Assembly (NCBI GenBank): GCA_910574345.1
Contig: CAJSZV010000006.1
Location: 8,340 to 72,339 of the forward strand
Direction of reading: 5' to 3'
Origin: Clostridiaceae bacterium
GTDB lineage: Bacteria; Bacillota; Clostridia; Lachnospirales; Lachnospiraceae
Length of the DNA stretch: 64,000 nt
Part shown: in pieces, positions 46,816 through 55,166 of the stretch
Position numbering within the stretch: the first letter of the stretch is position 1
Layout: every line of letters begins with the position of its first letter
Program-made: the position numbers and the translations under genes
Notes under the pieces: generated by a model
Databases searched by the model: none
What the model was told of the DNA's origin: nothing
What the model saw: only the letters and a program-made list of their open reading frames with translations

Positions 46816-46977
46816 ATGCGGACAATTATTTCTGTTGTGATAATTATAATTGCTGCTGTTATTGGCTTTTTTATGGGATCAGGAATGAATCGGGCTATGG
46901 GTGGCGCAACGCTATTTGCGGTGATTGCGGGTTTTGCGTGTACGATTCAAGCGATTGATGGCAAGAAAAAGCCGTAA
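46816..46977 (+). CDS. Two-segment membrane miniprotein, 53 aa
   Basis: A short gene with GGAGG nine bases before ATG 46816. It reads MRTIISVVIIIIAAVIGFFM then GSGMNRAMGGATLFAVIAGF and ends ACTIQAIDGKKKP-stop. Two hydrophobic helices (about 3-20 and 29-44) with a Gly-rich hinge and a basic tail fit a small inner-membrane protein. No family recognised. It follows the lipoprotein gene by 41 nt and may be co-expressed. Confidence 0.65.
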   Translation: MRTIISVVIIIIAAVIGFFMGSGMNRAMGGATLFAVIAGFACTIQAIDGKKKP

Positions 46978-47096
46978 TATACAGTTTGCCGAAAAAACAA
47001 TCAAAACTTGCCGAAAATGCTTTTTAGAGCCAAAAGCACAGACGAGGCGGTGCGGGCTATGGAGGACAGTGTAGATTTCGGAAAGGTGATTATGAT

Positions 47097-47519
47097 ATGG
47101 ATTTCGGAAAATGTTTATTTAATTCCTTACAAATTGGAGTACACGGAAAGTATAAAGACAGGCCCAGATTTCCAGATGGAGAATTTACGCCTGAATTATA
47201 CAATTGCATCAAAAATGCTTTAGATACTGAAACCTTTACACATTTATACGGATACTATAATGCTGACGCAGTAGGCATCACTGTGGAATATGAAAATAGA
47301 TTATCTTACATTGTTATTCATAATGATTTGACTGGTTTTTCATACACATACATCAATCTAAATAATAAAGAAGATAAAACACAAGTAGACATTGGCGGAA
47401 GTACAATTTCTAAAAAATATGTTTACGATAATAAGACAACTATTCTAAATATCATTGTAATATTTCTGACAACAGGAGAACCATGTAGTCAATATGAATG
47501 GCTTGAATTAAAAGAGTAA
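47097..47519 (+). CDS. Putative immunity protein, Imm1-like C-terminal end
   Basis: 140 aa, acidic, soluble. The end TILNIIVIFLTTGEPCSQYEWLE resembles the Imm1-type ending (short helix, TG, then W near the end), shared with the genes at 47551 and 49665. ATG 47097 follows GGAAAGG. Upstream (46978-47096) only gene debris is seen. The toxin it would neutralise is not in the window. Confidence 0.6.
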   Translation: MDFGKCLFNSLQIGVHGKYKDRPRFPDGEFTPELYNCIKNALDTETFTHLYGYYNADAVGITVEYENRLSYIVIHNDLTGFSYTYINLNNKEDKTQVDIGGSTISKKYVYDNKTTILNIIVIFLTTGEPCSQYEWLELKE

Positions 47520-47550
47520 TAAAAAAGATATAAAAATTGGAGAACAGGTT

Positions 47551-48039
47551 ATGGAACAAAAATGTCATGATCTCACATTAACTTTTTTGAACAATGGAGA
47601 GTCCGTGTGTAAGGAAATCGAATTTAATCCAGATGCGTTACATGAGATTAAAAGTAAGATAGATGCTGAGGATTTGCTTACATTCGCTGCTGTCTATGGC
47701 GATGACGAATGGGCAATGGATGTATCCTGCGAAGGCAAAGATTCTTATATCGTGATGATAGAAATAGCAACAGGAATCACATATACATTTCTTAATCCGC
47801 AGTATTCAGACTTGTTTGAGCATTACAATTCAATCCATAATATTTTTGTATGTTCAAATATGGATGAATTTGAGCAGGACGAAAAAAACAGAGAAGCATT
47901 AACGCTATCTGAAATAAATGGAAATGATTGTCCATTACTTCATATCTGTGACAACAAACATGATTTATTTGAGATCATAATGAGTTTTATAAACACTGGC
48001 TCCATGTATTCAGGAGTTAATTGGTTAAGGAGCGAATAA
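47551..48039 (+). CDS. Putative immunity protein, Imm1-like C-terminal end
   Basis: 162 aa. It shares with its left neighbour the layout LYGYYNADAVGITVEY / FAAVYGDDEWAMDVSCEG, the middle SYIVMIEIATGITYTFLN (compare LSYIVIHNDLTGFSYTYIN) and the end FEIIMSFINTGSMYSGVNWL. The two are therefore diverged tandem duplicates. The end resembles Imm1. GGAGAACAGGTT precedes the ATG. Confidence 0.6.
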   Translation: MEQKCHDLTLTFLNNGESVCKEIEFNPDALHEIKSKIDAEDLLTFAAVYGDDEWAMDVSCEGKDSYIVMIEIATGITYTFLNPQYSDLFEHYNSIHNIFVCSNMDEFEQDEKNREALTLSEINGNDCPLLHICDNKHDLFEIIMSFINTGSMYSGVNWLRSE

Positions 48040-48119
48040 ATTATCTCTTACCAATAGCCATAAAACGGTTGGATGCCGCAAAAAAACAGTTTAATAGAGA
48101 GAGGAAATGGAGGCACACG

Positions 48120-48986
48120 ATGAAACGCTGTATCATTTGCAAAAAAGAAATTATCGAATTTGGCGAAAAACACTTTACTGGTTTTCAGTCTATCTTTCCC
48201 CCGAAAGAATTTGACAAAGCCTGCTACTTCATCCTGGGAGATGGGAGCAGCGGCCCGTATTACCCATTTGCACAGAGAAGTGAGACAGGCAGTTTCCGGC
48301 ATCTGCGCATTGAGCGTGGATTCTGGAATGAACAGATTCATCTGCGGCTCAACAGTGTCTATGTTAGTTATCTCAAATACGATTGGAGTGCAGCCATGTG
48401 TGCTTACGGGGTGTCGAACTATTCCGGTTATGGCAGGCTTTCCAGTATCCCCGAAAAATATACGGTCTGTTCCCCATGGTTTGATACGGAGAATGACAAG
48501 GATAGTCTGCAAAAGGGTCTTGTTGAATTAGGGGCATGGTATGTCGAACATTTGCCGGAGATAAACCTCTCCTATGAAAAACAGCAGACGTGGCTGGACA
48601 AGGACTACCGTGATGCCAAAATAACCAGGGCTTATTTGGATGAACATTTATCCGAATTGACAGAGCCGGAAATTTTTGAACTGTATCGGACAGTTGATCG
48701 TCTTGCAGGTGAGTATGAGAAGTCGGATATGAAAAACCGAAAGAATTCCCTGGGGTATAGTGCTTCACTTTCAGGTTTCAATGATTTTTGCTATGGCAAG
48801 TTTCCACCTAAGATCAATCATTGGGTAGACGAATTAAGTGAGATGATGCTGTCAAAGAAGGTTGTAAAAGGCATAGATATAGATTATGCCCGATCCTTTG
48901 CCATAAAAACTCTGCTGTACCTTTTCCATGACAGCCAGGAAGCAAATTATCCTGCTATACTGAAACATAAAGAGATATGGAAATAA
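48120..48986 (+). CDS. Unrecognised protein with N-terminal CxxC
   Basis: 288 aa. GGAGG seven bases upstream fixes ATG 48120; the open frame to 48021 overlaps the previous gene. It begins MKRCIICKKEIIEFGEKHF, a single CxxC that may bind metal with distant partners. A middle domain (YFILGDGSSGPYYPF, HLRLNSVYVSYLKYDW) and a helical C-terminal half follow. No family recognised. Confidence 0.6.
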   Translation: MKRCIICKKEIIEFGEKHFTGFQSIFPPKEFDKACYFILGDGSSGPYYPFAQRSETGSFRHLRIERGFWNEQIHLRLNSVYVSYLKYDWSAAMCAYGVSNYSGYGRLSSIPEKYTVCSPWFDTENDKDSLQKGLVELGAWYVEHLPEINLSYEKQQTWLDKDYRDAKITRAYLDEHLSELTEPEIFELYRTVDRLAGEYEKSDMKNRKNSLGYSASLSGFNDFCYGKFPPKINHWVDELSEMMLSKKVVKGIDIDYARSFAIKTLLYLFHDSQEANYPAILKHKEIWK

Positions 48987-49058
48987 AGATCAACGGAAAA
49001 ATGAATTACAAAAAAGCAACGAATGATATCAGAAAATTATTTTGTAGGAGTGAAAACT

Positions 49059-49610
49059 ATGAATATCCTGGATTTAGCTGACCTGCTCTTATCTCCTGAT
49101 GAAAAGAAGGAGCTGCAAACTTCAAAAGAGCTGTTAGAGCAATCAAATTATTCTGCGTTTTATGAAAGCAATCAGAATATTATCAAAAGCATTTTATTTC
49201 TTGAAACACTTGATGAGTTTCTGGACTTTTCAAAAGAAAACAGCCTTGATAAAGAATGTTATTGCGCTGCTTTTCTCTGCGCTTACGGTTACGGTATCCA
49301 GATCGGCGGCTATGAGGATGACTTGACACATACTTTAACAGAGTTTTTCCATACACAGGGAATGGAATATCCGGAAATTTCAGAGATTGTCTGTAAAGAA
49401 AAGATATATACGGATTGCAGCGATTATGACAATTTCAAAAAATCTATGACTGCAATAAACCAGGAATTAGATACACATGGGATAAGGTTAGTCGTTTTGG
49501 AAGATTTTGTTTACTGTGATTGTGAGTATACTGTTTTGAAGCTGGACAAAGCACTTGCTGATAAGATGCTTTCCTCATGGAGCAACGAAAATTTTGAAAT
49601 TTATTTATGA
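49059..49610 (+). CDS. DUF6630-like protein, possible immunity gene
   Basis: 183 aa from ATG 49059, which follows AGGAG. The C-terminal half (ICKEKIYTDCSDYDNFKKSM... then AINQELDTHGIRLVVLEDFVYCDCEYTVLKLDKAL) resembles the DUF6630 pattern of an acidic loop followed by a long helix and GxRLV strand. I hold this match loosely. All-cytoplasmic, acidic. Confidence 0.55.
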   Translation: MNILDLADLLLSPDEKKELQTSKELLEQSNYSAFYESNQNIIKSILFLETLDEFLDFSKENSLDKECYCAAFLCAYGYGIQIGGYEDDLTHTLTEFFHTQGMEYPEISEIVCKEKIYTDCSDYDNFKKSMTAINQELDTHGIRLVVLEDFVYCDCEYTVLKLDKALADKMLSSWSNENFEIYL

Positions 49611-49664
49611 AGAAGCAGTTACCTTTTGGAAAAAATAAAGTGAACCAATAAAGGGGGCAATCTT

Positions 49665-50165
49665 ATGGAACCTAAAATAATCAAAACACTATGTGGTATG
49701 GAAGTTAAAATCATACCTAAGCAGGAGAATATCCCTGATTTTGATGCCAAAGCAATCCAGATAAAACATATTGACTATTATGATCCGCCATTTTCTTCTT
49801 ATGAAGCTGATGAAATTATAGAAGAAGTAATTTCCAAAATTTTGGAAGAAATACCGCAGAGGCTTAATATATATTTGTACTTAGACCCCTATGGGGAAGC
49901 CACGATGTTTGAAGTAAACTGTGATGGGGAATGGCTGGCAATCAGCTTTAGCTCGCATGGCGGAACCAAAGAGGAAAAGAACTATTATTCCTATAATCCG
50001 GAGTATGCCGGAGTAGAAGAATTTGCCCATGTGCAAAGCGGCGGCCAGTCACCGATTGAGAAATACCTTGCGCTTACCAATATGGAAGCTGGCGTAAAGG
50101 CGGTTGAGTATTTTATACGGACAGGAAAACTTTATCCAGGCATTGACTGGGCTGAACAGCTCTAA
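49665..50165 (+). CDS. Putative immunity protein, Imm1-type
   Basis: 166 aa. N-terminal helical part with DYYDPPFSSYEADEIIEEVI, a central strand pair (LYLDPYGEATMFEVNCDGEWLAISF) and the end AVEYFIRTGKLYPGIDWAEQL. The ending EYFxxTGKLxPxIxW is the clearest Imm1 signature in the array. Imm1 proteins neutralise nuclease-type polymorphic toxins. GGGGGCAATCTT precedes the ATG. Confidence 0.65.
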   Translation: MEPKIIKTLCGMEVKIIPKQENIPDFDAKAIQIKHIDYYDPPFSSYEADEIIEEVISKILEEIPQRLNIYLYLDPYGEATMFEVNCDGEWLAISFSSHGGTKEEKNYYSYNPEYAGVEEFAHVQSGGQSPIEKYLALTNMEAGVKAVEYFIRTGKLYPGIDWAEQL

Positions 50166-50203
50166 TGCAATATATAAAATTTAAAGAACCTCCGGAGGAC
50201 AGG

Positions 50204-50755
50204 ATGATGAGAAAACCCACGGATGATATTGCGAACTGGCGATTACAGCAGGAGAATACATCAAAACCATTCCCATATGTTTTCCCGCAGATGCCGCCAC
50301 GTTTCCGGCGATGCTGTGCCTTTGCGAAAGCAGTATTTCTGATACAATGGGGATGCTTTGCCGCTTTTGGTGTTTGCAGTTTGGTGCTGTTCATTCCCGT
50401 GGTTATTTGGGGCAAGGACATGGGAATGAGTGCCATGATAGAAAACAAACCGTTTTTGGCATTTTTCATTGTGGTGGCTGCCATATCACTTCCGATTTTT
50501 TTTGCGGCTGTTCCGTTTGGATTTACCCCAAAACTTTTTTGGCGGTGTCCTTGCTGTGGGCATCCATTTCCATATTATGTTCCGAAAAGAGGGGATAACC
50601 TGAAAGAAAAGGAGTGTTTGCGGAATATAGAGTGGCGGCATATCAAATATGCGAAACTAAAATTTTGTCCGCTGATCATTCCGTCAGTCTGCCCGGAGTG
50701 CAAATGTAAGTTTTTTGAAATGACGGATGATTTACAAAATACAAGGAAAAATTGA
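50204..50755 (+). CDS. Membrane protein with zinc-ribbon tail
   Basis: 183 aa. Two membrane segments (about 38-63 and 76-98: FAAFGVCSLVLFIPVVIW and FLAFFIVVAAISLPIFFAAV) are followed by a metal-binding part with RCPCCGHPFPYY and VCPECKCKFF. GGAGG (50194-50198) sets ATG 50204 or 50207; the frame to 50165 overlaps the previous stop. No family recognised. Confidence 0.6.
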   Translation: MMRKPTDDIANWRLQQENTSKPFPYVFPQMPPRFRRCCAFAKAVFLIQWGCFAAFGVCSLVLFIPVVIWGKDMGMSAMIENKPFLAFFIVVAAISLPIFFAAVPFGFTPKLFWRCPCCGHPFPYYVPKRGDNLKEKECLRNIEWRHIKYAKLKFCPLIIPSVCPECKCKFFEMTDDLQNTRKN

Positions 50756-50793
50756 TCAGGAGGAAAAATTGGAGATACAGGAGGTTCTCTTTT

Positions 50794-51088
50794 ATGATAT
50801 ATGCAGAAAAAGGAAGAGAACAGGAATGTTTTATTGATTTTGTGGAAAAGGCTTTAGGAATATTGGATAAAGAGAAGTACCGTGATTTTTTAGCTGTGTT
50901 TGATAATAGTAGAATATTGACGGAACAAGAATTGATCTCTGCACTGCATGGAAGTGTGGGGAGAACCAGACAGCTGCCTGTCGGGAATGTGGGGCGACAT
51001 TTGGAAAACCAATAACACATATTACCTCATTGTTTATTATGACAGCAATGGTGTTGTTGAACATATTATGGTTATGAATCAAGATTAA
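50794..51088 (+). pseudogene. Frameshifted small gene (immunity-like)
   Basis: The first frame reads MIYAEKGREQECFIDFVEKA then LGILDKEKYRDFLAVFDNSR and ILTEQELISALH, after GGAGG upstream. From about 50948 the coding signal changes frame: EVWGEPDSCLSGMWGDIWKT followed by NNTYYLIVYYDSNGVVEHIM and a stop at 51086-51088. The first frame alone would end at 51015 with a meaningless Arg-rich tail. One base lost or gained near 50945-50955 explains it. Family not recognised. Confidence 0.65.
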
Positions 51089-51140
51089 CAAATCCTATTT
51101 TTAGAACTGGAAAAATCGTGACTGGAGGCGGTAAATAAAC

Positions 51141-51263
51141 ATGGGTAATATTTTTGGTTTTGAAGAAACAGAAAAGATGGGTCTCAGAAAAGGTGACGTT
51201 TTTTATTTTAACGATTGGATTGATGAAAAAATCATTTCCATATTGGAGGAGATAATAGAGTAG
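51141..51263 (+). pseudogene. Short reading frame ended by TAG, in frame with the next one
   Basis: GGAGG (51124-51128) and ATG 51141 start MGNIFGFEETEKMGLRKGDV then FYFNDWIDEKIISILEEIIE and TAG (51261-51263). The frame continues open for another 201 codons, with protein-like sequence from FLSLTQAQFTKKYNGENSAY. This can be either an interrupted gene or a small gene followed by a truncated one. Confidence 0.5.
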
Positions 51264-51866
51264 TTTCTTTCCCTGACGCAGGCGCAATTTACAAAGAAAT
51301 ACAATGGAGAAAACAGTGCTTATGTCAATCGGAGAAATATTCGTGGCGGATGGAAAAAGATTTTTCATCGGGAATTTGGCAACAAGAGTTTTGACAGCTC
51401 AAACATTTTGATATTAGACAATTGTACTTCACAAAATTTGCAGACAGTTTACGCCTGCGTGAAGCCGAGTAATTATAAGGCTCCGTCCATAGATTATTTT
51501 GTGTACGGTTATCTCTATTTTCAGTGCCCGCTTGATATAGAATGGAGAGAACTTTGCTTAAGTACACGTTTTGGTGTTCCATGCCCGAATTTTATACAAA
51601 TCCTATGGCCGGAATTAACGCAAAAAATAGAATCCGAAATCCCCAATGAGTTACATGGAAAATTAGTAAATGCCAATCTGTTTCTTGACATACTTGATCG
51701 TAAATCCGGGAAAATGCCTGAGCCGACATTGGAGCAGATACAAACCAGGTATCAAAAACTGTATTGGTTGCTGAAACCAATTCTTGTGTTACCTGAACGA
51801 CCTATGTTTATGAAAAAAGGGGATTGGGAGAAGCGTCTAAGGCGGTTTGAAGAGAAACAATCATAA
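51264..51866 (+). pseudogene. Unrecognised protein, start missing
   Basis: A 200-codon frame without a normal start: the first usual start codon is a TTG at 51408, but coding signal (KYNGENSAYVNRRNIRGGWK then KIFHREFGNKSFDSSN) begins at the TAG before it. The main body reads YFVYGYLYFQCPLDIEWREL near 60-80 and ends in KKGDWEKRLRRFEEKQS. If the gene is alive, translation would have to start at TTG 51408 and lose 48 residues. Confidence 0.5.
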
Positions 51867-51893
51867 CTTCAAGTTTGCAAGGGAGTGCATTAC

Positions 51894-52085
51894 ATGAAAG
51901 TGAGTAATTATTTATCTGGTGCAGTAAGACAATTTTCGTATTGGTTTGTGCATGGGACATTAGGATATCCTATTTTAGAGGGAATTGAGTATTTGAATGA
52001 ATTAGATGAAGACAGCAGCTGTATGGAACAGGCATTTTCGATATTTATGAATAACATTGAGTTAGATAATGTGGGAAATATATAA
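51894..52085 (+). CDS. Small unrecognised protein
   Basis: 63 aa from ATG 51894, with GGGAG eight bases upstream: MKVSNYLSGAVRQFSYWFVH then GTLGYPILEGIEYLNELDED. Soluble and acidic. It may be the 5' part of a longer gene cut short. No family recognised. Confidence 0.5.
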   Translation: MKVSNYLSGAVRQFSYWFVHGTLGYPILEGIEYLNELDEDSSCMEQAFSIFMNNIELDNVGNI

Positions 52086-52118
52086 CCTATAAAATTAAAA
52101 TTTTTAGGGAGGGTATAA

Positions 52119-52466
52119 ATGACAGCAGAAGAAATTTTTTGTGATTTGTTCGATAAATATGGTGAGGATTTTAACTGGTATATGGTGCCTTTATCACAAT
52201 CAAATGGCATATTTGTTGAAGAATTAAAAAAAGAGATTGGAGAAAGACATTTTTTATATCATAAAAAAGTCTGGGCAGTAGCAAAATGTGAATCTAATGA
52301 TGATGTTTTATATGTTACTGATGGAGAACAGGGTGCAGATACTTACTATATTTTTCATCTGACTTATTCAAAGCAGAATTTAGAGGGGTTCCCTAAGTAT
52401 GAAAAATTTGCAGACATATATGCAGTAAAAGAATTTATTGAACAGGCATTTATAAAAACTATATAA
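52119..52466 (+). CDS. Small unrecognised acidic protein, possible immunity gene
   Basis: 115 aa, single alpha/beta domain: EEIFCDLFDKYGEDFNWYMV, KKVWAVAKCESNDDVLYVTD and a C-terminal helix KYEKFADIYAVKEFIEQAF. GGAGGG precedes the ATG. The size, acidity and single-domain make-up resemble polymorphic-toxin immunity proteins, but no named family fits. Confidence 0.6.
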   Translation: MTAEEIFCDLFDKYGEDFNWYMVPLSQSNGIFVEELKKEIGERHFLYHKKVWAVAKCESNDDVLYVTDGEQGADTYYIFHLTYSKQNLEGFPKYEKFADIYAVKEFIEQAFIKTI

Positions 52467-52538
52467 AGGAACATTCAATTTGTGGAGGTTTCGTAACTGT
52501 TAAACGGAATGTACCAACATAATGTGAAAGAAAAGAGG

Positions 52539-53396
52539 ATGAAAACAAACATGAAAGCTGCTATGCAATATCAAAATAAAACTCCGGAAGAGATTGTTCG
52601 TCAATACAAAAAAAGACTTCGAGCTAAGCAGGGGCTTCTCATACTGATCTTACTGCTACATATCATTATCAATATTAGAGGAATCTGGTGGGGTGATGAT
52701 GGCATGGCAGATGTTTTACTTAAACTGTTAATTTTTATTGCGGTCACTTTTCCAATCAACATCTGGATTTCCTGGGATTTTATGTCTCTGAATCTGATCC
52801 TGAACCAGAACTGCGATCCGGTAACCTATGTTCAGGTGCTGCGTCTGCTTGAAAAAGTACATAAAAGAAAGCGGAGTGCCCTGGCTATCCGTATCAATGA
52901 GGCGGCTGGTCTTATGTGGTCTGGACAGTTTTCTGATGCCCTGGCTTTGGCGGAGCCTTTGCGTAAGTACAAATTAAGTGTTAATTATCGGATTTCTCTT
53001 TTGAACATTCGTTTTAACTGTTATAAAAAAATGGAAGATTTGGAAAGGGCAATGCAGGTTAAACATGAGGCAGAGGTTCTTGTTTCCTCATTCAAAAAAG
53101 CATCCTTACAGAGAACAGGGCAAGAGCTGCTGAACGTTATGGATGCCAGCCTGGCCCTATGGCGGGGGGATCATGAGACATACCGCCGTATGGAGGAAGC
53201 CCGAAGCGCCAGATATACGGCTAAACTTCAAAAGGTGGTTTCTGTCGTATGTCTTGCGGATGTTGATATTGCCTGTGGAGAACTAAAGAATGCCAAAACC
53301 CATCTGGAATATGCAATCCAGGAGGGCGGGACTTTGTATGTTGTAGAAGATGCCCGGCGTATGCTGGCGGAACTGACGCAAAAGGAGCAAGGATAG
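52539..53396 (+). CDS. Membrane-anchored TPR-like protein
   Basis: About 285 aa. Two membrane segments lie near 25-45 and 57-77 (LLILILLLHIIINI and LLIFIAVTFPINIWISWDF). A cytoplasmic helical region with tetratricopeptide-like spacing follows (INEAAGLMWSGQFSDALALAEPL, FNCYKKMEDLERAMQVKHEAE, DVDIACGELKNAKTHLEYAIQEGG). Start choice is uncertain among 52509, 52539 and 52551. Function unknown. Confidence 0.6.
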   Translation: MKTNMKAAMQYQNKTPEEIVRQYKKRLRAKQGLLILILLLHIIINIRGIWWGDDGMADVLLKLLIFIAVTFPINIWISWDFMSLNLILNQNCDPVTYVQVLRLLEKVHKRKRSALAIRINEAAGLMWSGQFSDALALAEPLRKYKLSVNYRISLLNIRFNCYKKMEDLERAMQVKHEAEVLVSSFKKASLQRTGQELLNVMDASLALWRGDHETYRRMEEARSARYTAKLQKVVSVVCLADVDIACGELKNAKTHLEYAIQEGGTLYVVEDARRMLAELTQKEQG

Positions 53397-53425
53397 GATA
53401 TTTTTATTTGGGAGGAATTTTCAGG

Positions 53426-54133
53426 ATGGTAAAACAATATGGAATCGATCCAAGGCTTGTGATCTGGATACAAAAGAATACAGGGCATGACCTGCAGACC
53501 TTCAGTGATCTTGTTAAAATTAAATGTCTGGACAGCAGAAGGAGAAATTTCTCGGCTGTTAAAAAAATAGAGGATGTGCGTCTCCCCTCCTGGCTGGTGA
53601 TAAAGGATGATGATTTTTCCTTAATTGGGGAAATGACGAAGTTAAAACAGCTGTCTCTCCATGACGTTGCGATTGATGACTATTCTTTTCTGAGCAGGTG
53701 TAGAAATTTGAATACCCTCAATCTACAGGATACCAACTTTTCAGACTGCCGTCTGCTGACGGAATTCCCGGCTTTGAAGAAAGTATTTCTGCCTGCTTAC
53801 AGCCAGTTGAAACATAAGGAGGTATTGGAACAGTTGTCTTGCCTGAAAGAGATAAAAGAAGAAAAAACAGAAAAAACCCGGAGAGACAGAACAGGCTTGT
53901 CAGGGGATAGAGCCTTCTGTGGAGAGCCCGGCATCATGCAGGCCGCTGCGCTTGGGGGACACGGCACATTTGAGTATAGATGGCATGGGGATTGTCCTGT
54001 TTTCCGCAGAGGTTATGAAGGATGTTGTTCCAGGAAGCAATTTTCTGACAGCAGAATTTACGAATCCAGAACAGGTTGGAGCACACATTCGGAAAGGGGA
54101 TATCACGGCTTTCTGTACAGGTACGGGCGGTGA
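53426..54133 (+). CDS. LRR-like protein, 5' part of a frameshifted gene
   Basis: Coding signal runs from MVKQYGIDPRLVIWIQKNTG to about KEIKEEKTEKTRR (near 53885), then becomes meaningless to 54133. The leucine-rich part (MTKLKQLSLHDVAIDDYSFL then SRCRNLNTLNLQDTNFSDCR then LLTEFPALKKV) closely matches the C-terminal end of the SMI1 protein at 59641, including HKEVL. The break lies among two A6 runs near 53863-53878; after it, frame +1 carries on in the next entry. The pair probably was one gene. Confidence 0.55.
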   Translation: MVKQYGIDPRLVIWIQKNTGHDLQTFSDLVKIKCLDSRRRNFSAVKKIEDVRLPSWLVIKDDDFSLIGEMTKLKQLSLHDVAIDDYSFLSRCRNLNTLNLQDTNFSDCRLLTEFPALKKVFLPAYSQLKHKEVLEQLSCLKEIKEEKTEKTRRDRTGLSGDRAFCGEPGIMQAAALGGHGTFEYRWHGDCPVFRRGYEGCCSRKQFSDSRIYESRTGWSTHSERGYHGFLYRYGR

Positions 54134-55151
54134 TTTTATACTCTGGTTCCGCAATGGCCATCCGGATTCCAATGCGGAAAAGGAGTTCCCGGTCATGATC
54201 CGGCTGGCGCTGGAAGTAAGAGGCGGTTCCTTACAGTTCTGCGATCTGTTCTGGTTAAGTGACTGGAATACGGATTTTCCACAGGAGCAGATACTATCTC
54301 TGCCGGATGGATACTATCATATAACGGTCTGCACGAAAAAGCCGGAATCCGGATACTGGGGGGATGACCAGATTATTTGTCTCTATTTTAATGAATTGGA
54401 AGAAATGCCGGAGCTTACATGGCCTGGAGTTCCTTACCTGTTTACGGAAGAGCAGGAGATAGAAGCGCAAGAAACAGGCACACAGGGGCAGAACAAAAGA
54501 GACTATATGGAAATGATCCGACAGCTGTATGTGGTGGAAACGTTGCAGGGCTATACAGACGAAGAGATTGCTATCGTGAAAAAATATTTTGACCCATTGC
54601 CTTTGGCGCTGGAGGCATTCTGGAAAAGCGCTGCACGCACAGAGGCAATTCATAAGGTACAGGATCAATGGATCAAGCCGGAAGATTTTGAAAAGTGGGC
54701 CTGGTTAAGAGAAGGCGATTATCTGGTGATCCTGATTGAAAATCAGGGATGCTGCCGGGCAGGAATCCGAAAAAAGGATCTGGAAAAAACAGATCCGCCG
54801 GTTTATGTCGCTGCAGATGACCACAGATGGACCTTGTGCATCGGGACACTCAGCGAATTTCTGCAGGCTGCCCTTGCCTATGAAGCCATATTTGCGTTTC
54901 CTTTCCATGGAGAGGAGCTTATGTACTGGCTTACGGAAGAGGAACTGGAAACCGTCCGCTCCGGCCTTGAAAAACAGCCCTTTGGCCTTCATGGCTGGCT
55001 GGGGATGGACATGAGTTTTTACAGTAATGCCTCTGATAATATGGTTGCCGTTATGGACTGCGGCGACCTGGAAGCGCTTTATGGAGCTGCCAGCGAGACA
55101 GGATATCAGAAACTGATGGAGGTCATGGAAGGCCTTGGGGAAGCGATATAA
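53919..55151 (+). CDS. Unrecognised protein, 3' part of a frameshifted gene
   Basis: 410 aa from GTG 53919, no ribosome site. The frame is open upstream to about 53845, directly after the LRR part, so the GTG is probably not a true start. A beta-rich domain (LGDTAHLSIDGMGIVLFSAEV, about 13-175) is followed by a second domain (about 200-410: IVKKYFDPLPLALEAFWKSA, YLVILIENQGCCRAGI) of SMI1-like or related globular type. It stops 15 nt before the next gene. Confidence 0.55.
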   Translation: MESPASCRPLRLGDTAHLSIDGMGIVLFSAEVMKDVVPGSNFLTAEFTNPEQVGAHIRKGDITAFCTGTGGDFILWFRNGHPDSNAEKEFPVMIRLALEVRGGSLQFCDLFWLSDWNTDFPQEQILSLPDGYYHITVCTKKPESGYWGDDQIICLYFNELEEMPELTWPGVPYLFTEEQEIEAQETGTQGQNKRDYMEMIRQLYVVETLQGYTDEEIAIVKKYFDPLPLALEAFWKSAARTEAIHKVQDQWIKPEDFEKWAWLREGDYLVILIENQGCCRAGIRKKDLEKTDPPVYVAADDHRWTLCIGTLSEFLQAALAYEAIFAFPFHGEELMYWLTEEELETVRSGLEKQPFGLHGWLGMDMSFYSNASDNMVAVMDCGDLEALYGAASETGYQKLMEVMEGLGEAI

Positions 55152-55166
55152 GGGAGGGAAGAGCCG

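Noticed and set aside
47008-47223. 71-codon frame MPKMLFRAKSTDEAVRAMED
   Set aside because: Most of it overlaps the better gene at 47097 in another frame; the first 30 codons may be gene debris.
53860-53880. A-rich heptamers that might act as a -1 frameshift site
   Set aside because: The second frame is +1, not -1, relative to the first, and the runs are not placed in a slippery X-XXY-YYZ register.
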